In this document: positions 11,606 through 22,845 of the stretch, in pieces | How positions within the stretch are numbered: position 1 is the first letter of the stretch | Layout of the letters: every line of letters begins with the position of its first letter | Origin: Armigeres subalbatus | Taxonomy: Eukaryota; Arthropoda; Insecta; Diptera; Culicidae | Assembly: GCF_024139115.2 (NCBI RefSeq) | Contig: NC_085140.1 | Location: 159,056,452 to 159,120,451 of the forward strand | Direction: 5' to 3' | Length of the DNA: 64,000 nucleotides | Position numbers and translations under genes: made by a program | Notes under the pieces: generated by a model | Seen by the model: only the letters and a program-made list of their open reading frames with translations | The model's database searches: none | What the model was told of the DNA's origin: nothing

Positions 11606-11861
11606 AGATTTGGAAAGCGCGGAAAAGAAATTTCTATCATTAGTGATCAATTTCTGTAGAATCGCGTAGAGCACAAACAATTGTTATCATCAAATCATAA
11701 AATTTTGTTATCATCTTCTACATATATGTATCCTGGAGCGAGTTAGATAGAGACAAACGGATTTTTAAAAAATACGTATACAATTCTAAATGAAGCTACA
11801 ACAGATCACAATTTAATTTTCCTACCTTGTTAAATCAATTTTATTGCTTTAAACATCTCGT

Positions 11862-13980
11862 TTATAATTTGCTAACTGTTGTTCTGTTGTTCCTGTAACT
11901 TGCAATTAATCTATCAGCTTCTCTCCAACCACTTTCTATGGCACCCTGCACCGTTGAGTAATACTGAGGATGTGTGGCCTCACCTGCGAACTGTACCACT
12001 GGCAATTGTAGGGAGTTCAACAGGGGTTGTGCCAAATCAGCGGCCTTAGCATTCAAAGCGTCCGATTTCATTGATCTGCTAGAGTACGATCCACGGAAAT
12101 TCCTATTCGTGTACCAGGTGCTACGAGTAAATGATTTTGGCTCAGGAATGTTGAATTTCACCAAAAACTTTTTAAGCACAAACAACAATCCCTCAATGAC
12201 GTCACTTTCCGAGAGTTTCTCCATGGTTCTGGCGTCTTTCCCGTGAACCCAACCGACCAGCAGATTGGGTTGATATTCAGGAACGAAAAAACTTGCAACG
12301 CCTTCGATCCAACTTTTATCGGAATTGCGAAGATCATTCAGATCTTGTTCGTTCCACAGCATAGCGAAACCGCGCCATCCAGCTGGCCAAAAAGGTTCGT
12401 CAAACTGCAGTACCATTTTGTCTACTAGGCCAATATAAAGTCCTTCTATGGCATTTTGCTGTAGTTGAGGTATACATGGGGTGAACAACGTACGGTAAAT
12501 CTCTTTCAGGACACCAAGTGATACAGTAACGATCACGTGATCTGCAGTGTAACACTGACCGTCGCTGCAAGTCACAATGATGGATTGGATAGACTCCTTG
12601 CAATAATTTATGTTGACTACTCGTTTGTTGAATAATACAAAGTCTTCAATTGGTATTGATGTTGAATTTTGCTCCGGAAATCGATTCTGTAATAGATTAA
12701 AATTTAAAGAAATAGTGTACATTCTGATAAATAAACTTACTAAAAATAGAGGGCTTTTTTCAAATTTCAAAGTTCAGCAGGATAAATAAAGCGTGAGTTT
12801 TATCCACTTATTTATACCGCACAAACTTGCATTCAAATTTAATTTTTATTTCAAAACAATATTCAGCTACATCAAATCAAGATCTCGCTGAGGGTGGCTG
12901 GGTTGGAAGTTGTCTTGACTTCCCTGGGCAAAAATATTTTATCATGTTTGTCTCATTATATACGAATGCAGAAATGGTAGCTTGGTTTAGAGATCTCACA
13001 GTTAATAGCTGTGGAAGTGTCTAATGAATAGTTTTTCAACAGATTGATTTTCTTATGGCCACATGCTTAGATGTAGATGATATCTTGAAGTTATGCATGA
13101 TCAACAATAAATTTTACGTCAAGCAATTTATTCCATGTCACTATTTGAGGAATTCATACCGTTCCATTCCATTAACGAGTTTATCAACAAAGTTAAATAG
13201 TGAAAGTTAATTTCAAATTCATGAGATTGAATCAATTGCTCGATAAACATTTCATACTCACCATTAATAGATCAAGAATAGTTTTGAAACCACGTGTTCG
13301 CCAATTTATAAGATATTCATTTTGGTAATCCACGAATTCCAGCAGCCCTGCTGCAGACATATCAAATACGCTATCTACAGCATTGTAGGTATGATGGTAT
13401 TTCAGAAAGTATTGAAAGATTTGATTACACGTTTCGTTATCGATGTCGCCGAACTTGCCACCCTGCAACGCTTCTTGAAAGCTAACAGATTCTATGAGAT
13501 TTATTACATAGTTATCTATGAGATAAGTAATACCTTTCCGTGTAGTAATCACCAAGCGATTTTTTATACTGTTTCACCTTTTCTTCGTCATCTATTGAAC
13601 GTTCTAATACATCCACCACTAAATTGGATACATCAATTGGCACTTCTTCCCCATTTGATTTGATGCATAGCTCATCTTCACGATGATCTTCTATCTCTAC
13701 TAAGTTGTACTTTGCCGCCATATCATATACAACGTTTTTCACGTTCGAATGGACCCTGAAAGGACACGTGTTATCAATATACCATCGTCAACTCTTTCAA
13801 ATCTTACCATTGAGCGCCATAATCCAATACGTTCGCCCCATAAGGTACCGTATGAATCCTACCACCTAATCGATTCTCAGCTTCCAGAATGACCAAATTA
13901 CGATAGCCATTTTCGTAAAAACGTGTAGCGGCCGCGATTCCGGACGCACCGGCACCAATAATGAGTATTTTGGGATTCAT
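11862..13980 (-). CDS. Polyamine oxidase, peroxisomal type (SKL C-terminus), 479 aa
   Basis: Flavin-dependent amine oxidase that oxidises spermine/spermidine or their N1-acetyl forms, releasing H2O2. Four exons on the minus strand: 13980-13808, 13755-13534, 13481-13262, 12686-11862. All junctions are GT-AG, phases agree, and the introns are 52, 52, 52 and 575 bp in three positions (first three exons closely spaced). The N-terminal FAD site G-A-G-A-S-G (residues 9-14), ribose-binding E33, G-G-R (39-41), G-A-Q-W-V-H (catalytic-region H60), the flavin-contacting lysine K295 in G-L-V-D-K, and the C-terminal F-A-G-E-A-T-H with G-A-I-E-S-G are present. The last three residues, S-K-L, are a textbook PTS1, so peroxisomal location is expected. 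The start is the only ATG directly before the FAD motif. A paralogue lies head to head at 27401-30702. Exact substrate preference cannot be told. Confidence 0.9.
12886..13030 (+). mobile_element. Feilai-type SINE fragment in intron 3 of polyamine oxidase 1
   Basis: CTGAGGGTGGCTGGGTT, then 'CTTCCCTGGGCA', 'ATACGAATGCA' and 'TTAATAGCTGTGGAAGTG' follow the order of the Feilai body. The head is lost and part of the B box is deleted. It is oriented opposite to the gene. Confidence 0.6.
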
Positions 13981-14470
13981 TAGGCAAGTCAGCTAACAAC
14001 TAACTCAAAATGGCTGAGCAACTAGCTTCAGCAACGCACAAATCACAAATAGCGACTGCCTTGTGGAGAGCAGATAGATACGCGGGAAAGATTATTGAGC
14101 ATGCTGATTTGAATTTGTGGTTGTGATGGCTTGTTTACGAATTATCAAAATAAACTGGATGCGCGAAATGTGATTTAATGATATGAGTTAGTATTGGATT
14201 GGGTTAGAAGTAATAATCGATGATAACATTGTGTTCATATCTTTGAGATGTAAAGCAAATTCTCCAATTTACCAGCATATTTAGCACATTTTCACGTGGT
14301 CGAAGTTGAAATATATAATAATCAGAAGACAATTCAGTTTTCTAAGAGTTCGATATATTATTTTCATTTTGCCTTTCTCGTACGATAATTATTCAGAGCT
14401 AGTCCACTCTGAAAATGTGTTATACCGAGCCGGGACTGCTTAAATGGCTTGCATCCTACTTAATTTTCAT
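13981..14470. other. Upstream region of polyamine oxidase 1
   Basis: This should hold the 5' UTR and promoter of the minus-strand gene. No TATA box or initiator stands out. AGATAGATA near 14069 contains GATA-like motifs. 'TTTTGCCTTTCTCGTACGA' near 14367 belongs to a phrase repeated in mosquito intergenic DNA (also about 30810). Confidence 0.3.
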
Positions 14471-14717
14471 TTATTTAGTTTACATCTATACAGATAACAC
14501 TGAATCAACAATTTTACGCCCCAATACACGGTTCGAGGCCGCATATCTCCATCCTCGATTACGCCCCACGCTCGCCAAGTCGTTTTACCACCTGGTCTGC
14601 CCACCTCGCTCGCTGCGCTCCACGCCGTCTCGTACCTGCCAGATCGGAAGCGAACACCATCTTTGCAGGGTTGCTGTCCGGCATTCTTGCAACATGCTCT
14701 GCCATCGTACCCTTCCG
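14471..14717 (-). mobile_element. RTE-like LINE 3' end, left half of a split copy
   Basis: About 90% similar to 9990-10240 and ends with the same ATTTTCATTTATTTAG tail. The sequence breaks off at CCCTTCCG and resumes at 18085, where the next bases of the family appear. The two pieces are one insertion, later split by the 14718-18084 element. Confidence 0.8.
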
Positions 14718-17700
14718 CATTGGCGTAACTAATGAAAAATTCTAGGGGGGGCTAACCATGTTTAACTTTTCTATTTTTACAGTCCTATCAGAATGTTTAT
14801 AATTTTCGCTCGACTCAACTAATGTATATTGTTCGCAAATTGGCCTACCAGATACGACTTAAATATTTCAAATGATGTTCATTGACGCTCAGCCCTGACA
14901 TAAAAATTCTAGAAATCTCGTAGCATTCCCAAAAACCTTGATAGGTTCAGAAAACCATAGGTGTTGCGATCGCCGTAAATGGAATGTAAAGCTACACACT
15001 GATCTTTGAAGGTTCTACTGATTTGCTTTAAACCTAGAATACATTATATATTAAATATTGGATAAATTAGTTAGTAATTTGAAGATTACGATTCAGTAGC
15101 TCGACAATTCCTACGAGCTTTCAAACGGCGATCTAACCACAATAAACCAACTTTACTTTCATGTTAGAATATATTCTAGGATGATTATTTAAATTACAAT
15201 TTTACATCCTAATAAAACTTCTTTATTGATAATTTTCAATATAGTATTTACATTATATACAAATTTAGCAACAAATGACGTTATAGGAATAAATAAATAT
15301 TTTCAAATTAACTGTCTGAGAAAATTCTTGCACTAGTTGTCACCTAACTTCATTTTTTCACGCCTACTGAGACGTTTTCTCTGGTTATATTTCTGCGGCT
15401 AAAAGGTACTTGAAAAATCTAAATAAGTCTATCGCTTGGTCTGTGGAGTTTTTGAAATCCATCATATAGAATTTCTAAGTTCTTTCTTAGGGGCCGTACA
15501 CTTAAGCAAATTTTCTGGGTTTTTCAACATCCTCTCCCATATGTAAGATTTTTCCCATACAAATATTTTTTTATTTATATGGAGCGTAAAAAAATGGCAG
15601 ACCTCCCCTCCCCCCATAAGTGCTTACGTTATTAGTGTACGACCACTTATTTATCTTTTAATGACCTCTCCTCGATATCTAAGAGTTTTGCCGAACCTTT
15701 CTCCTATCTCAAGAAGCTTAGCATGATAACTGGAAATATAAAATTTTCAGATAATAGCAGCAAAATCCCTTCACTAGACAAATCTGCAGAAAGAAATGCC
15801 TTCGAAACGTTTATTTTCGATAAAGGCAATGCGACACGCTGCATCGTATTTGTAAGAATTATCCTGAAACAAAACTAAAGATCAAACGCTCGATTTATTT
15901 TTTTTAATATCTTGGTTACGCATATGAACAGCACATGTTTGGGAAATGGGCAGCCAAGATATTTAGAAAACTATATTTTCGTACGGCCGAGCTGCCGAAC
16001 AAGGCTCGATGCCCATATAGCGTCTTTTCAACGCTGCGTAAACAACCCGCTCGGAAAGATCTTCTAGATGTCTCCCGTGATATCTCTGAGACAAAAAAAT
16101 GAGTCTCCTAGATATTTTTCTTCGATGTCTAGAACCTGTCAGACCTCAAATCCGCCTCAAATGCAACAACCGTTTCTACCTCAAATTTAGAACTGATAAA
16201 CCGGTTGAGATTTGACAGATAGAATCTCTTCGATGTTTCTTAGATACCTCTTAGACATGGGTACCACTATTCTAGTAGAATTTTCCTAGATATCTTGGAG
16301 ATATAATTTTATTTTCTTCTTCTTTTTATTTTGAAATTTTCGGATTATTTACTTTTTTCGAAGCTGTTTCATAGTTTGGATTTTTTTTATTTTATATTTC
16401 TTTTTTATGTTTATAATGATAAATTTAAAAAGGCATGGAACGTCTGTCACCGGAATCGTGGCAGCATGCGGAACACCCTGCGATGTGGTGACTCCATAAC
16501 CCTGAAAATCCCTGAGTAATCCTCCCGCTGCTCAACGAGTGTTTCGTTATATTAGATTGGCCAAATCGGGTACCTCGTCGATTAAGGCGGTGACATCGTT
16601 CCGAACATCTCTCGAGCGTGAAGCATATGATGGATGATTTTAAATTGGGATCTGACCCGGATGAATTTTTGGTTGGATCCCGCAATGATTTTAACCGGCA
16701 GCTGGTGTCGCCTGCAAAATTGAAAAAAGCTCATTTAGAAGTGCTGCTGCCGAGGCTGCTGCTATTTCAATACAGTGAAATGAAATGTATAGTGATTCCT
16801 GGTGTCTCCTGGTGAGGACAATCCTCAGATTCTTACCGGAAATAAAAATACGGCAAATAGAAACGTTAACCTTCCAGTTCCTCGGTTGATTCTTCTCCGA
16901 TGGGATACTTTTGTATGCAGTAACAGCTTCATTCGCCTGTTTTGGGAATTTCAGGGACCCGGGTAATCACTGACCTTCGTACCTGAGGCTTTGAAGCCAA
17001 GCACATGGTTCTACAACGGTGGCTATAATTATAAAATAGATATTTGTTATCGTGAACAAACAAATTGAATAATTTTGTTTTGGTTTGGATAAAAAGCAAA
17101 ACAAAATATTGTGCTTAATCAAAGCTTGCCTTAACGTTTATCAACGAACTCCGTTTCATCCGACGAATTGAGCTAGCCCTTCGGTATCCAGCAGCAAAAC
17201 CACAATAAGATGCCATTTACGGCAAAATTCTCCATTAGCAACCGCCAACTGTTCACGCTAGAGCCTTTTCTGCGGTTTTTGCCAACGTCGCGTATCACTT
17301 TATTGTGCTTTTCCACCAACTGCACTTTGGCCTTAGCGGAAGACGCCCTTCTGGAGTATGCTAATTTCGTCGATCCGGAGAGGATTCAAATTTAATCAGA
17401 AAGAACCAGTCACGATCTCAAAAGGAAAAGACATGTTGTCGGTACAAAAGATGGCGACGAAAAGAAAAAAAAAGATAGTTGAACCGCTAGCGTGCTTGAT
17501 GTGTGAGTGTCCGGTGAAAACCTTGAAAACAAGATGAAGTTGAAACTTCGCTAGAGTTGGTTTGCGTCTTATCGAGGTAGATTCCTGGTCGCTGTTAGAT
17601 ATCGTTCCGAGTGGGAAGGCGTTAAAAGAACGCATATGTGCATCGGGGAAAAGCGGTAACGCAACGTCTCCGCACCTATGCAAACCTGCGGTTTTCACGG

Positions 17701-18084
17701 AGCACGGAGCATCCTATGCCGTGAAACTAGAACAACTTGTCCAAATTTCAAGACAATCTAGGTAGTTCAGTATTTTACTTGAATTTTCTTTGTTTAATCA
17801 AATCCTTAGATATTTCTAAATCTTAAAAATGCATTCCTATCCCAAAATATAACACTTGCTCGAAGTTCAAAAACTTGATCGAATAGATTCAACTTGCTGT
17901 GGTGTTTCGAAGAGAGTAATAATAAAGAAAATTAATTCTCTGCATTTGCATTTACCCCCATATATAATCAGAGGGCTAGATATGTTCGATACTTATTCAA
18001 AATAGATTTTTTTTAGGGGGGAAGGCTAGCTAGATCCTAGATGCGGCTAAAGACCCCCCCAGCACCCCTATAGTTACGCCAAAG
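14718..18084. mobile_element. 3.37-kb TIR element (hAT-like, 8-bp target duplication) inside an RTE copy
   Basis: The left end CATTGGCGTAACTA matches the inverted right end CTTTGGCGTAACTA. The flanking octamers are CCCTTCCG (14710-14717) and CCCTTACG (18085-18092), an 8-bp target duplication with one mismatch. The host LINE is continuous across the gap. Inside are only short frames (for example 16618-16815 and 17210-17395) with no recognisable transposase, so it is non-autonomous or decayed. It carries a nested MITE-like remnant at 15485-15655. Confidence 0.75.
15485..15655. mobile_element. MITE remnant with GGCCGTACAC terminal repeats
   Basis: The left end GGGGCCGTACACTTAAGCA corresponds to the inverted right end GTGGTCGTACACTAATAACG. 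In the middle is 'TTTTTTTATTTATATGGAGCG' in two adjacent pieces, then a C-rich tract. Parts recur at 11145-11235 and 33120-33232. Confidence 0.55.
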
Positions 18085-18092
18085 CCCTTACG

Positions 18093-18176
18093 ACTTTGGC
18101 TACCTTCTGGATATTGGGTTCGCCGTCGAGCTGGGCGAGCTCCTGGTTCATTCTTCGCCGCCACACACCGTCTTCG
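18093..18176 (-). mobile_element. RTE-like LINE, right half of the split copy
   Basis: GGCTACCTTCTGGATATTGG and the following sequence match 10250-10325 of the intact-end copy, starting exactly where the 14471-14717 piece stops. It is truncated at about 18176, where a minisatellite begins. Confidence 0.75.
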
Positions 18177-18315
18177 TCTGGCATGAGAAGGGTGGGCACA
18201 AAAGTCAGACCCACACGGCATGATAGAGGTAAGCACACAAGTCAGACTCATAGGAGCGTTAGCGTGTGTGCAAGCATGGAGTGCATGAGCGTGAATCAAG
18301 GGTTTGGGTGAGCAT
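18177..18315 (+). repeat. Minisatellite, CAAGTCAGACCCACACGGCA motif (left part)
   Basis: Units of about 35-40 bp contain 'GTGGGCACA(A/C)AAGTCAGAC(C/T)CA' followed by 'CGGCATGA'. The array is cut by the hAT-like MITE at 18316 and continues at 19027. Confidence 0.7.
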
Positions 18316-19026
18316 TAGGGTGGCTCAAACTAGTATGGGAAAAACTTTTTTCAATTTTTTTTTATGGGCCGCCCTCTTATTCGGTTCTATTTGATGCCCT
18401 GATGCTCTGGACAAAATTTCAGCCAAATCGGCCAACGTTTGGGCGGTGCTAAACTCGTTGGAAGTTTATATGCAAAAATGTATGCAGAAACATCCAAAAA
18501 CAGTGATTTGCAGTTGGAAGGCACAATTTACGATCAAGAACCATGATACTCATTCAGATCTTGAAGAATTAAATACAGAATGTTATGCTGAAAACCGCGA
18601 GAAGATTAGAGTTTGCCCGGCTAAGTTATTAGCATTTCTCTGAAGTGGGGTTTGAGCAAATTTCGTTTCGTTTACCTTTGAAAAGAAATAAATTCACCCC
18701 TACAACACTCCAGTAAAATGCTAATAACTTTGCGTAATAAACTCTAATCTTCTCGCGGTTTTCAGCATAACATTCTGCATTTATTTTCTACAATATTTTA
18801 ATGAGTATCATGGTTCTTGATCGTAAATTGTTCTTTCCAACTGCAAATCACTGTTTTTGGATGTTTCTGCATACATTTTTCCATATAAACTTCCAACGAG
18901 TTTAGCACCGCCCAAACGTTTACCGATTTGGCTGAAATTTTGTCCAGAGCATCAGGGCATCAAATAGAACCGAATAAGAGGGCGGCCCATCAAAAAATTT
19001 GAAAAAGTGTTTTTTGAGCCACCCTA
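18316..19026. mobile_element. hAT-like MITE, copy 2 (711 bp) with 8-bp TSD
   Basis: TAGGGTGGCTCAAA inverted termini and the same foldback body as 6563-7234. The octamer GTGAGCAT lies at 18308-18315 and 19027-19034, a perfect duplication different from that of copy 1, which proves independent insertion. It sits inside the CAAGTCAGAC minisatellite. Confidence 0.87.
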
Positions 19027-19215
19027 GTGAGCATACAAGTCAGACTCACATGGTATGAGAGAGGTGGGCATACAAGTCAGACCCACATGGCATGAGAAGG
19101 GTGGCCACACAAGTCAGACCCACACGGCATGACAGAGGTGCAACAGAGTATGTAGGGTGTGATTGAGGGTGCGATAGAGTGAGCACCCAAGTCAGACTCG
19201 CATGGGACGGGTGCC
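19027..19215 (+). repeat. Minisatellite, CAAGTCAGAC motif (right part)
   Basis: About four more units ('ACAAGTCAGAC' with 'CATGGCATGAGA' or 'CACGGCATGACA') in the same orientation as 18177-18315. Confidence 0.7.
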
Positions 19216-19229
19216 TGTGCGAGCGAGAA

Positions 19230-19443
19230 TGAGCGAATACGTTTAGTACTGCCATCCCCCAGAAGTAGTACTGGGAGGTAGTTCCTGGGGGAAACGATGG
19301 CGGAGCCCAAGGGAGTTTAGTCGGTATTACCGGTACGGTCGAGTCCGACACTCCAGTACACTTCCGTGTGGTAGTTTGGCAACTACAATGCACGTGTACT
19401 GGGTTAGTGTGTAAATGCATTCTCCCTTGTAGAAAAAAAAAAG
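19230..19443 (+). mobile_element. 3' end of a poly(A)-type non-LTR retrotransposon
   Basis: A non-coding 3'-UTR-like segment (AGTACTGGGAGGTAGTTCC, then GGCGGAGCCC, then GTACGGTCGAGTCCGACAC) ends in a 10-A tract at 19434-19443. The GC content is higher than the flanks. The style fits a jockey- or R1-type LINE 3' UTR, but no coding part is present, so the family is uncertain. The upstream minisatellite could belong to the same element. Confidence 0.45.
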
Positions 19444-19819
19444 CAATGGGTAATGTTTTCAACATAACCGCGAGTAGACGTAGGACTTGTATAAACGTAA
19501 CGTATTTACATTTAACTTTTGGATCTATGGAGTTTGATTATAGGTATTGATATTGGAAACGACAACTTCCATGCTTTGTAGAATTAGCAACTTGTTTATT
19601 CAAAACTTCTGGAAATAAAACTAATAATTAAATACATAATTAGAATTGCTTTACTCAAACAAATGTAGGGCATTTATAGATATCTCATTGATGATAGTAT
19701 TTGAAGTTTAAAAATTATATTAACAAAATTTTCAGACTTGGGCAGAATGTGCTATTTTATGGGAACTGTCCCGTTTTCCAAACAAAGAAATACAGCACCA
19801 ATTTCGTTGCGTTCGTTCT
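19444..19819. other. Non-coding, no gene seen
   Basis: AT-rich sequence between the poly(A) tail and the target duplication of the composite element. Nothing recognisable. Confidence 0.4.
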
Positions 19820-20472
19820 TTTTGCTAACATGCGTGCTTACTTGAGCTTGAGCTTGAGCTTGAGCTTGATTGACTGCTCGTAGTTGCTACTCCATTATGA
19901 CCAGATCAGCTGTTCTTGCACAGGGAACCAACAGATGTTTGCTTGGGACTAGCACACATCTTCAATGTACAAGTACTGGTGATCTCATTTGTTAGGTCAT
20001 ACTGGCGCCTGCCACGTCAGAATGCAAGTCAATGTAGGGAAGGGGGAGGAAATGATGAGGCAATCACTCGCCCACTGCAAGCCGAATATACCTCTGCACT
20101 TGCCACGAGTTCATGCGGAATTTGTTGGAATTTCTGGGTTAGGTTGGAGAGGCAGAGGTCCGTCTTGGTTAACGAGCTGCCAATGTGGTAGATAGGAGAA
20201 GGTAACTGATGGAATTTCTAATTGGATGTAGGAAACGAGCTCTATAAGTTCATTTCCAATTCTAGCAGACTACTGTTAGAATACTCAAATTGAAGGTATA
20301 GGAATAGTAATGGAAACGGTATGGAAGTCCATTTCCAGTTCTAGCGATTGCTAGAACATGAGAAATAAAGAGAAAGATACAAAGTAGGAGAATGGAACGG
20401 ACCTGGGATTGAATTCACGACCTCCTGCGTATGAGGCAGAAGCAGTAGCCATATGACTACCAATCCCGCTTC

Positions 20473-21590
20473 GAAACAAGAGAGACCACGCACTGAACTG
20501 ATTAATTTTATTACCGGCCGCGCAATGCAGAACACAATAATTCGGCCGACCGCGCGATCGTTCTGCTGTCCGAAACAAGAGAGATCACGCACTGAACTGA
20601 TTATTTTTAATACCGGCCGCGCAATGCAGAACACAATATTTCGTCCGACCACGCGATCGTTCTGCTGTCCGAAACAAGGGAGATCATGCACTGAACTGAT
20701 TAATTTTATAACCGGTTGCGCAATGCAGAACACAATATTTCGTCCGACCACGCGATCGTTCTGCTGTCCGAAACAAGAGAGATCATGCACTGAACTGATT
20801 AATTTTATAACCGGCCGCGCAATGCAGAACACAATAATTCGGCCGACCGCGCGATCGTTCTGCTGTCCAAAACAAGAGAGATCATGCACTGAACTTATTA
20901 TTTTTATTACCGGTTGCGCAATGCAGAACACAATATTTCGTCCGACCACGCGATCGTTCTGCTGTCCGAAACAAGAGAGATCATGCACTGAACTGATTAA
21001 TTTTATAACCGGCCGCGCAATGCAGAACACAATATTGTCGGTACAGATGAAATCAAGAACATGTATGAACTTGTCTCAACTACGTCGCTCGACTGAAATG
21101 TCGCTGGTCGCTGGTGACCCTTTACAGTAAGTGCTCCAGCGACGCAGGCAAATTTAATGCGTCGCCGCAGCACCAAACTGGAAAGCGCTCGCTGGTTGAG
21201 CGACGCGACGGTTCAGCGACGTTCCAGCGATGACTCGCATAGACAATATTTCGTCCGACCACGCGATCGTTCTGCTGTCCGAAACAAGAGAGATCATGCA
21301 CTGAACTGATTCATTTTATAACCGGCCGCGCAATGCAGAACACAATATTTCGTCCGACCACGCGATCGTTCTGCTGTCCGAAACAAGAAAGATCATGCAC
21401 TGAACTGATTAATTTTATTACCGGCCGCGCAATGCAGAACACAATATTTCGTTCGACCACGCGATCGTTCTGCTGTCCAAAACAAGAGAGATCATGCACT
21501 GAACTGATTAATTTTATAACCGGCCGCGCAATGCAGAACACAATATTTCGTCCGACCACGCGATCGTTCTGCTGTCCGAAACAAGAAACA
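20473..21590 (-). repeat. 99-bp tandem array, nine full monomers plus a partial
   Basis: Monomers start at 20473, 20572, 20671, 20770, 20869, 20968, 21280, 21379 and 21478, with a partial one at 21577. The sixth is interrupted by the 206-bp insert. Spacing is exactly 99 bp and identity is high. Each contains GCGCGGCCGGTTATAAAATT on the minus strand, followed by two AATCAGTT/TTCAGTGC initiator-like words. Because 99 is a multiple of three and the unit lacks stops in one frame per strand, long artificial frames run through it on both strands. Confidence 0.92.
21037..21242. mobile_element. 206-bp insertion within the 99-bp array, 8-bp TSD
   Basis: ACAATATT, which occurs once per monomer, flanks the insert at 21029-21036 and 21243-21250. 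The insert is rich in GCGACG/CGCTGG words and has no clear terminal inverted repeats or coding capacity. An 8-bp duplication suggests a hAT-type or similar transposase. Class uncertain. Confidence 0.65.
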
Positions 21591-21613
21591 TTTTGCTAAC
21601 ATGCGTGCTTACT

Positions 21614-22845
21614 GCTGAAAAAATCACAACAATGAGAAACAAGTCAAGGAGCAGTAACCCTTCTATAATAGAGGAGGTACTGCTAATACGTCAACGAAAA
21701 ATTATTTAATGTTTCGATTCCAAACTCCGAGTCTACGTCAAGTTTAATAATACAATTTCTCAGAAAATGCAAAACAAAGAATAAGATAAAGTTTATTTGA
21801 ATATTCTACTGGAAATTATTTTTTGCGGTCTTTTTTTAAAAACACAGCGATATTTTCGTACATAAAATGGATATTAACACTATTGCTGATTGTGCTTCTT
21901 TAATTGCTTAGGCCTTCTGCAAATAAATGAAAATAATTATTTTAATTAAATTTTTCTTTTGATCAGCGTTGATTTTTTTTGCTGGGGAATCAGAACTGTT
22001 CATCAGAAAATAGTATATCACCATGTTTTAATATACGTGTCGATTAGTACCAAGCACAACTTAACATATAGTCAGTCATATGACATGACTCGTACCCATC
22101 CCGGGATCATGTGGATTATGAAACCAATCACTTTTCATGGATGAGCTAGCAGACCAAATCTCTCTAATTTTATTCTTCTTCATCCACCACCGTTGCCCTC
22201 GCTGCCTTGGCCATCATCGGCCTCTAGCCGTGAACTCCGAGCGATGCGATGGGCGACTGCATCTCTCGCAACCGACACCACTGCATCCGACCATCATCAA
22301 GCACAGAACGACAAAAAAATGCGCCCACTTCTTTCATGCATATTCGCAGACCCACCGGCAGTTCTACCGCTGGTGACTGCATGCTCATGTCATTGTGTAG
22401 GTAAACGAACGAACGAACGAACGAATCGAAAAATGAGCGAGCAAAAAGCACATCAGTACGCGCTGCTGTCACAAATTGTAATGACTCGTACACGGCAGGC
22501 ACTGCTTCTTTTATACACAAAGAAAATCTTCCGGTACCCCCGAAGGCCCATGACATACCGCATTCTTATGTCCGTGTTAGGAATGCACGGGATTGGTTAT
22601 ATATGAAATTTTTACTGGCTTTGACAAGAATTGAAATTTTCAATAGCTTATTGTTAATAATCTTAAGTTTCAATGAAATAGGCAAAATGATGGAGAGTGT
22701 CCTATTCGATTGATATATAAATCTTAAAAATCCATCGAAAGATAAAGGCGCTAGTAACGTTCAAAATCTTCCCTTCCAGCGTAACGCTCTCGATTTCCAA
22801 AAATCTGAATGACACTCAGTATAGTAAAGAAAGACGTAAGTCCTA
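21614..22845. other. Non-coding, no gene seen
   Basis: AT-rich to mixed sequence. About 22170-22560 is GC-richer and open on both strands but has no recognisable motif. A short (GAAC)n tract lies at 22399-22422. Confidence 0.35.

Larger units (their letters stand above)
19843..21590 (-). mobile_element. Composite retroelement: SINE-like body plus 99-bp monomer array, one 23-bp TSD
   Basis: A perfect 23-bp direct repeat (19820-19842 and 21591-21613, starting TTTTGCTAACATG) flanks the whole unit. Read on the minus strand it has: a 99-bp monomer array (21590-20473); a tRNA-like segment near 20465-20400 with AGTCATATGGCTACTGC (A-box region) and GAATTCAATCCCAGG (B-box-like); a body of about 550 bp; and a TCAAGC hexamer tail at 19868-19843. 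The body is shared with 25947-26525, which lacks the array. The shared TSD indicates that array and SINE moved as one RNA. The array later received a 206-bp insertion at 21037. Confidence 0.75.

Noticed and set aside
16425..17765. Short frames inside the 3.4-kb TIR element as a host gene
   Set aside because: No recognisable domain or splice-consistent chain; probably decayed transposon interior.
18177..19215. CRISPR-like spacing of CAAGTCAGAC repeats
   Set aside because: Eukaryotic minisatellite: repeats are degenerate, 'spacers' are also repeated and no cas genes are present.
20341..21130. Open frames of 225-229 codons on both strands, also 21311-21599
   Set aside because: They run through the 99-bp tandem array. 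The unit length is a multiple of three and lacks stops, so the frames are artefacts of repetition.
22193..22606. 137-codon plus-strand and 110-codon minus-strand frames
   Set aside because: Overlapping, no motif, contains a GAAC microsatellite; not convincing.
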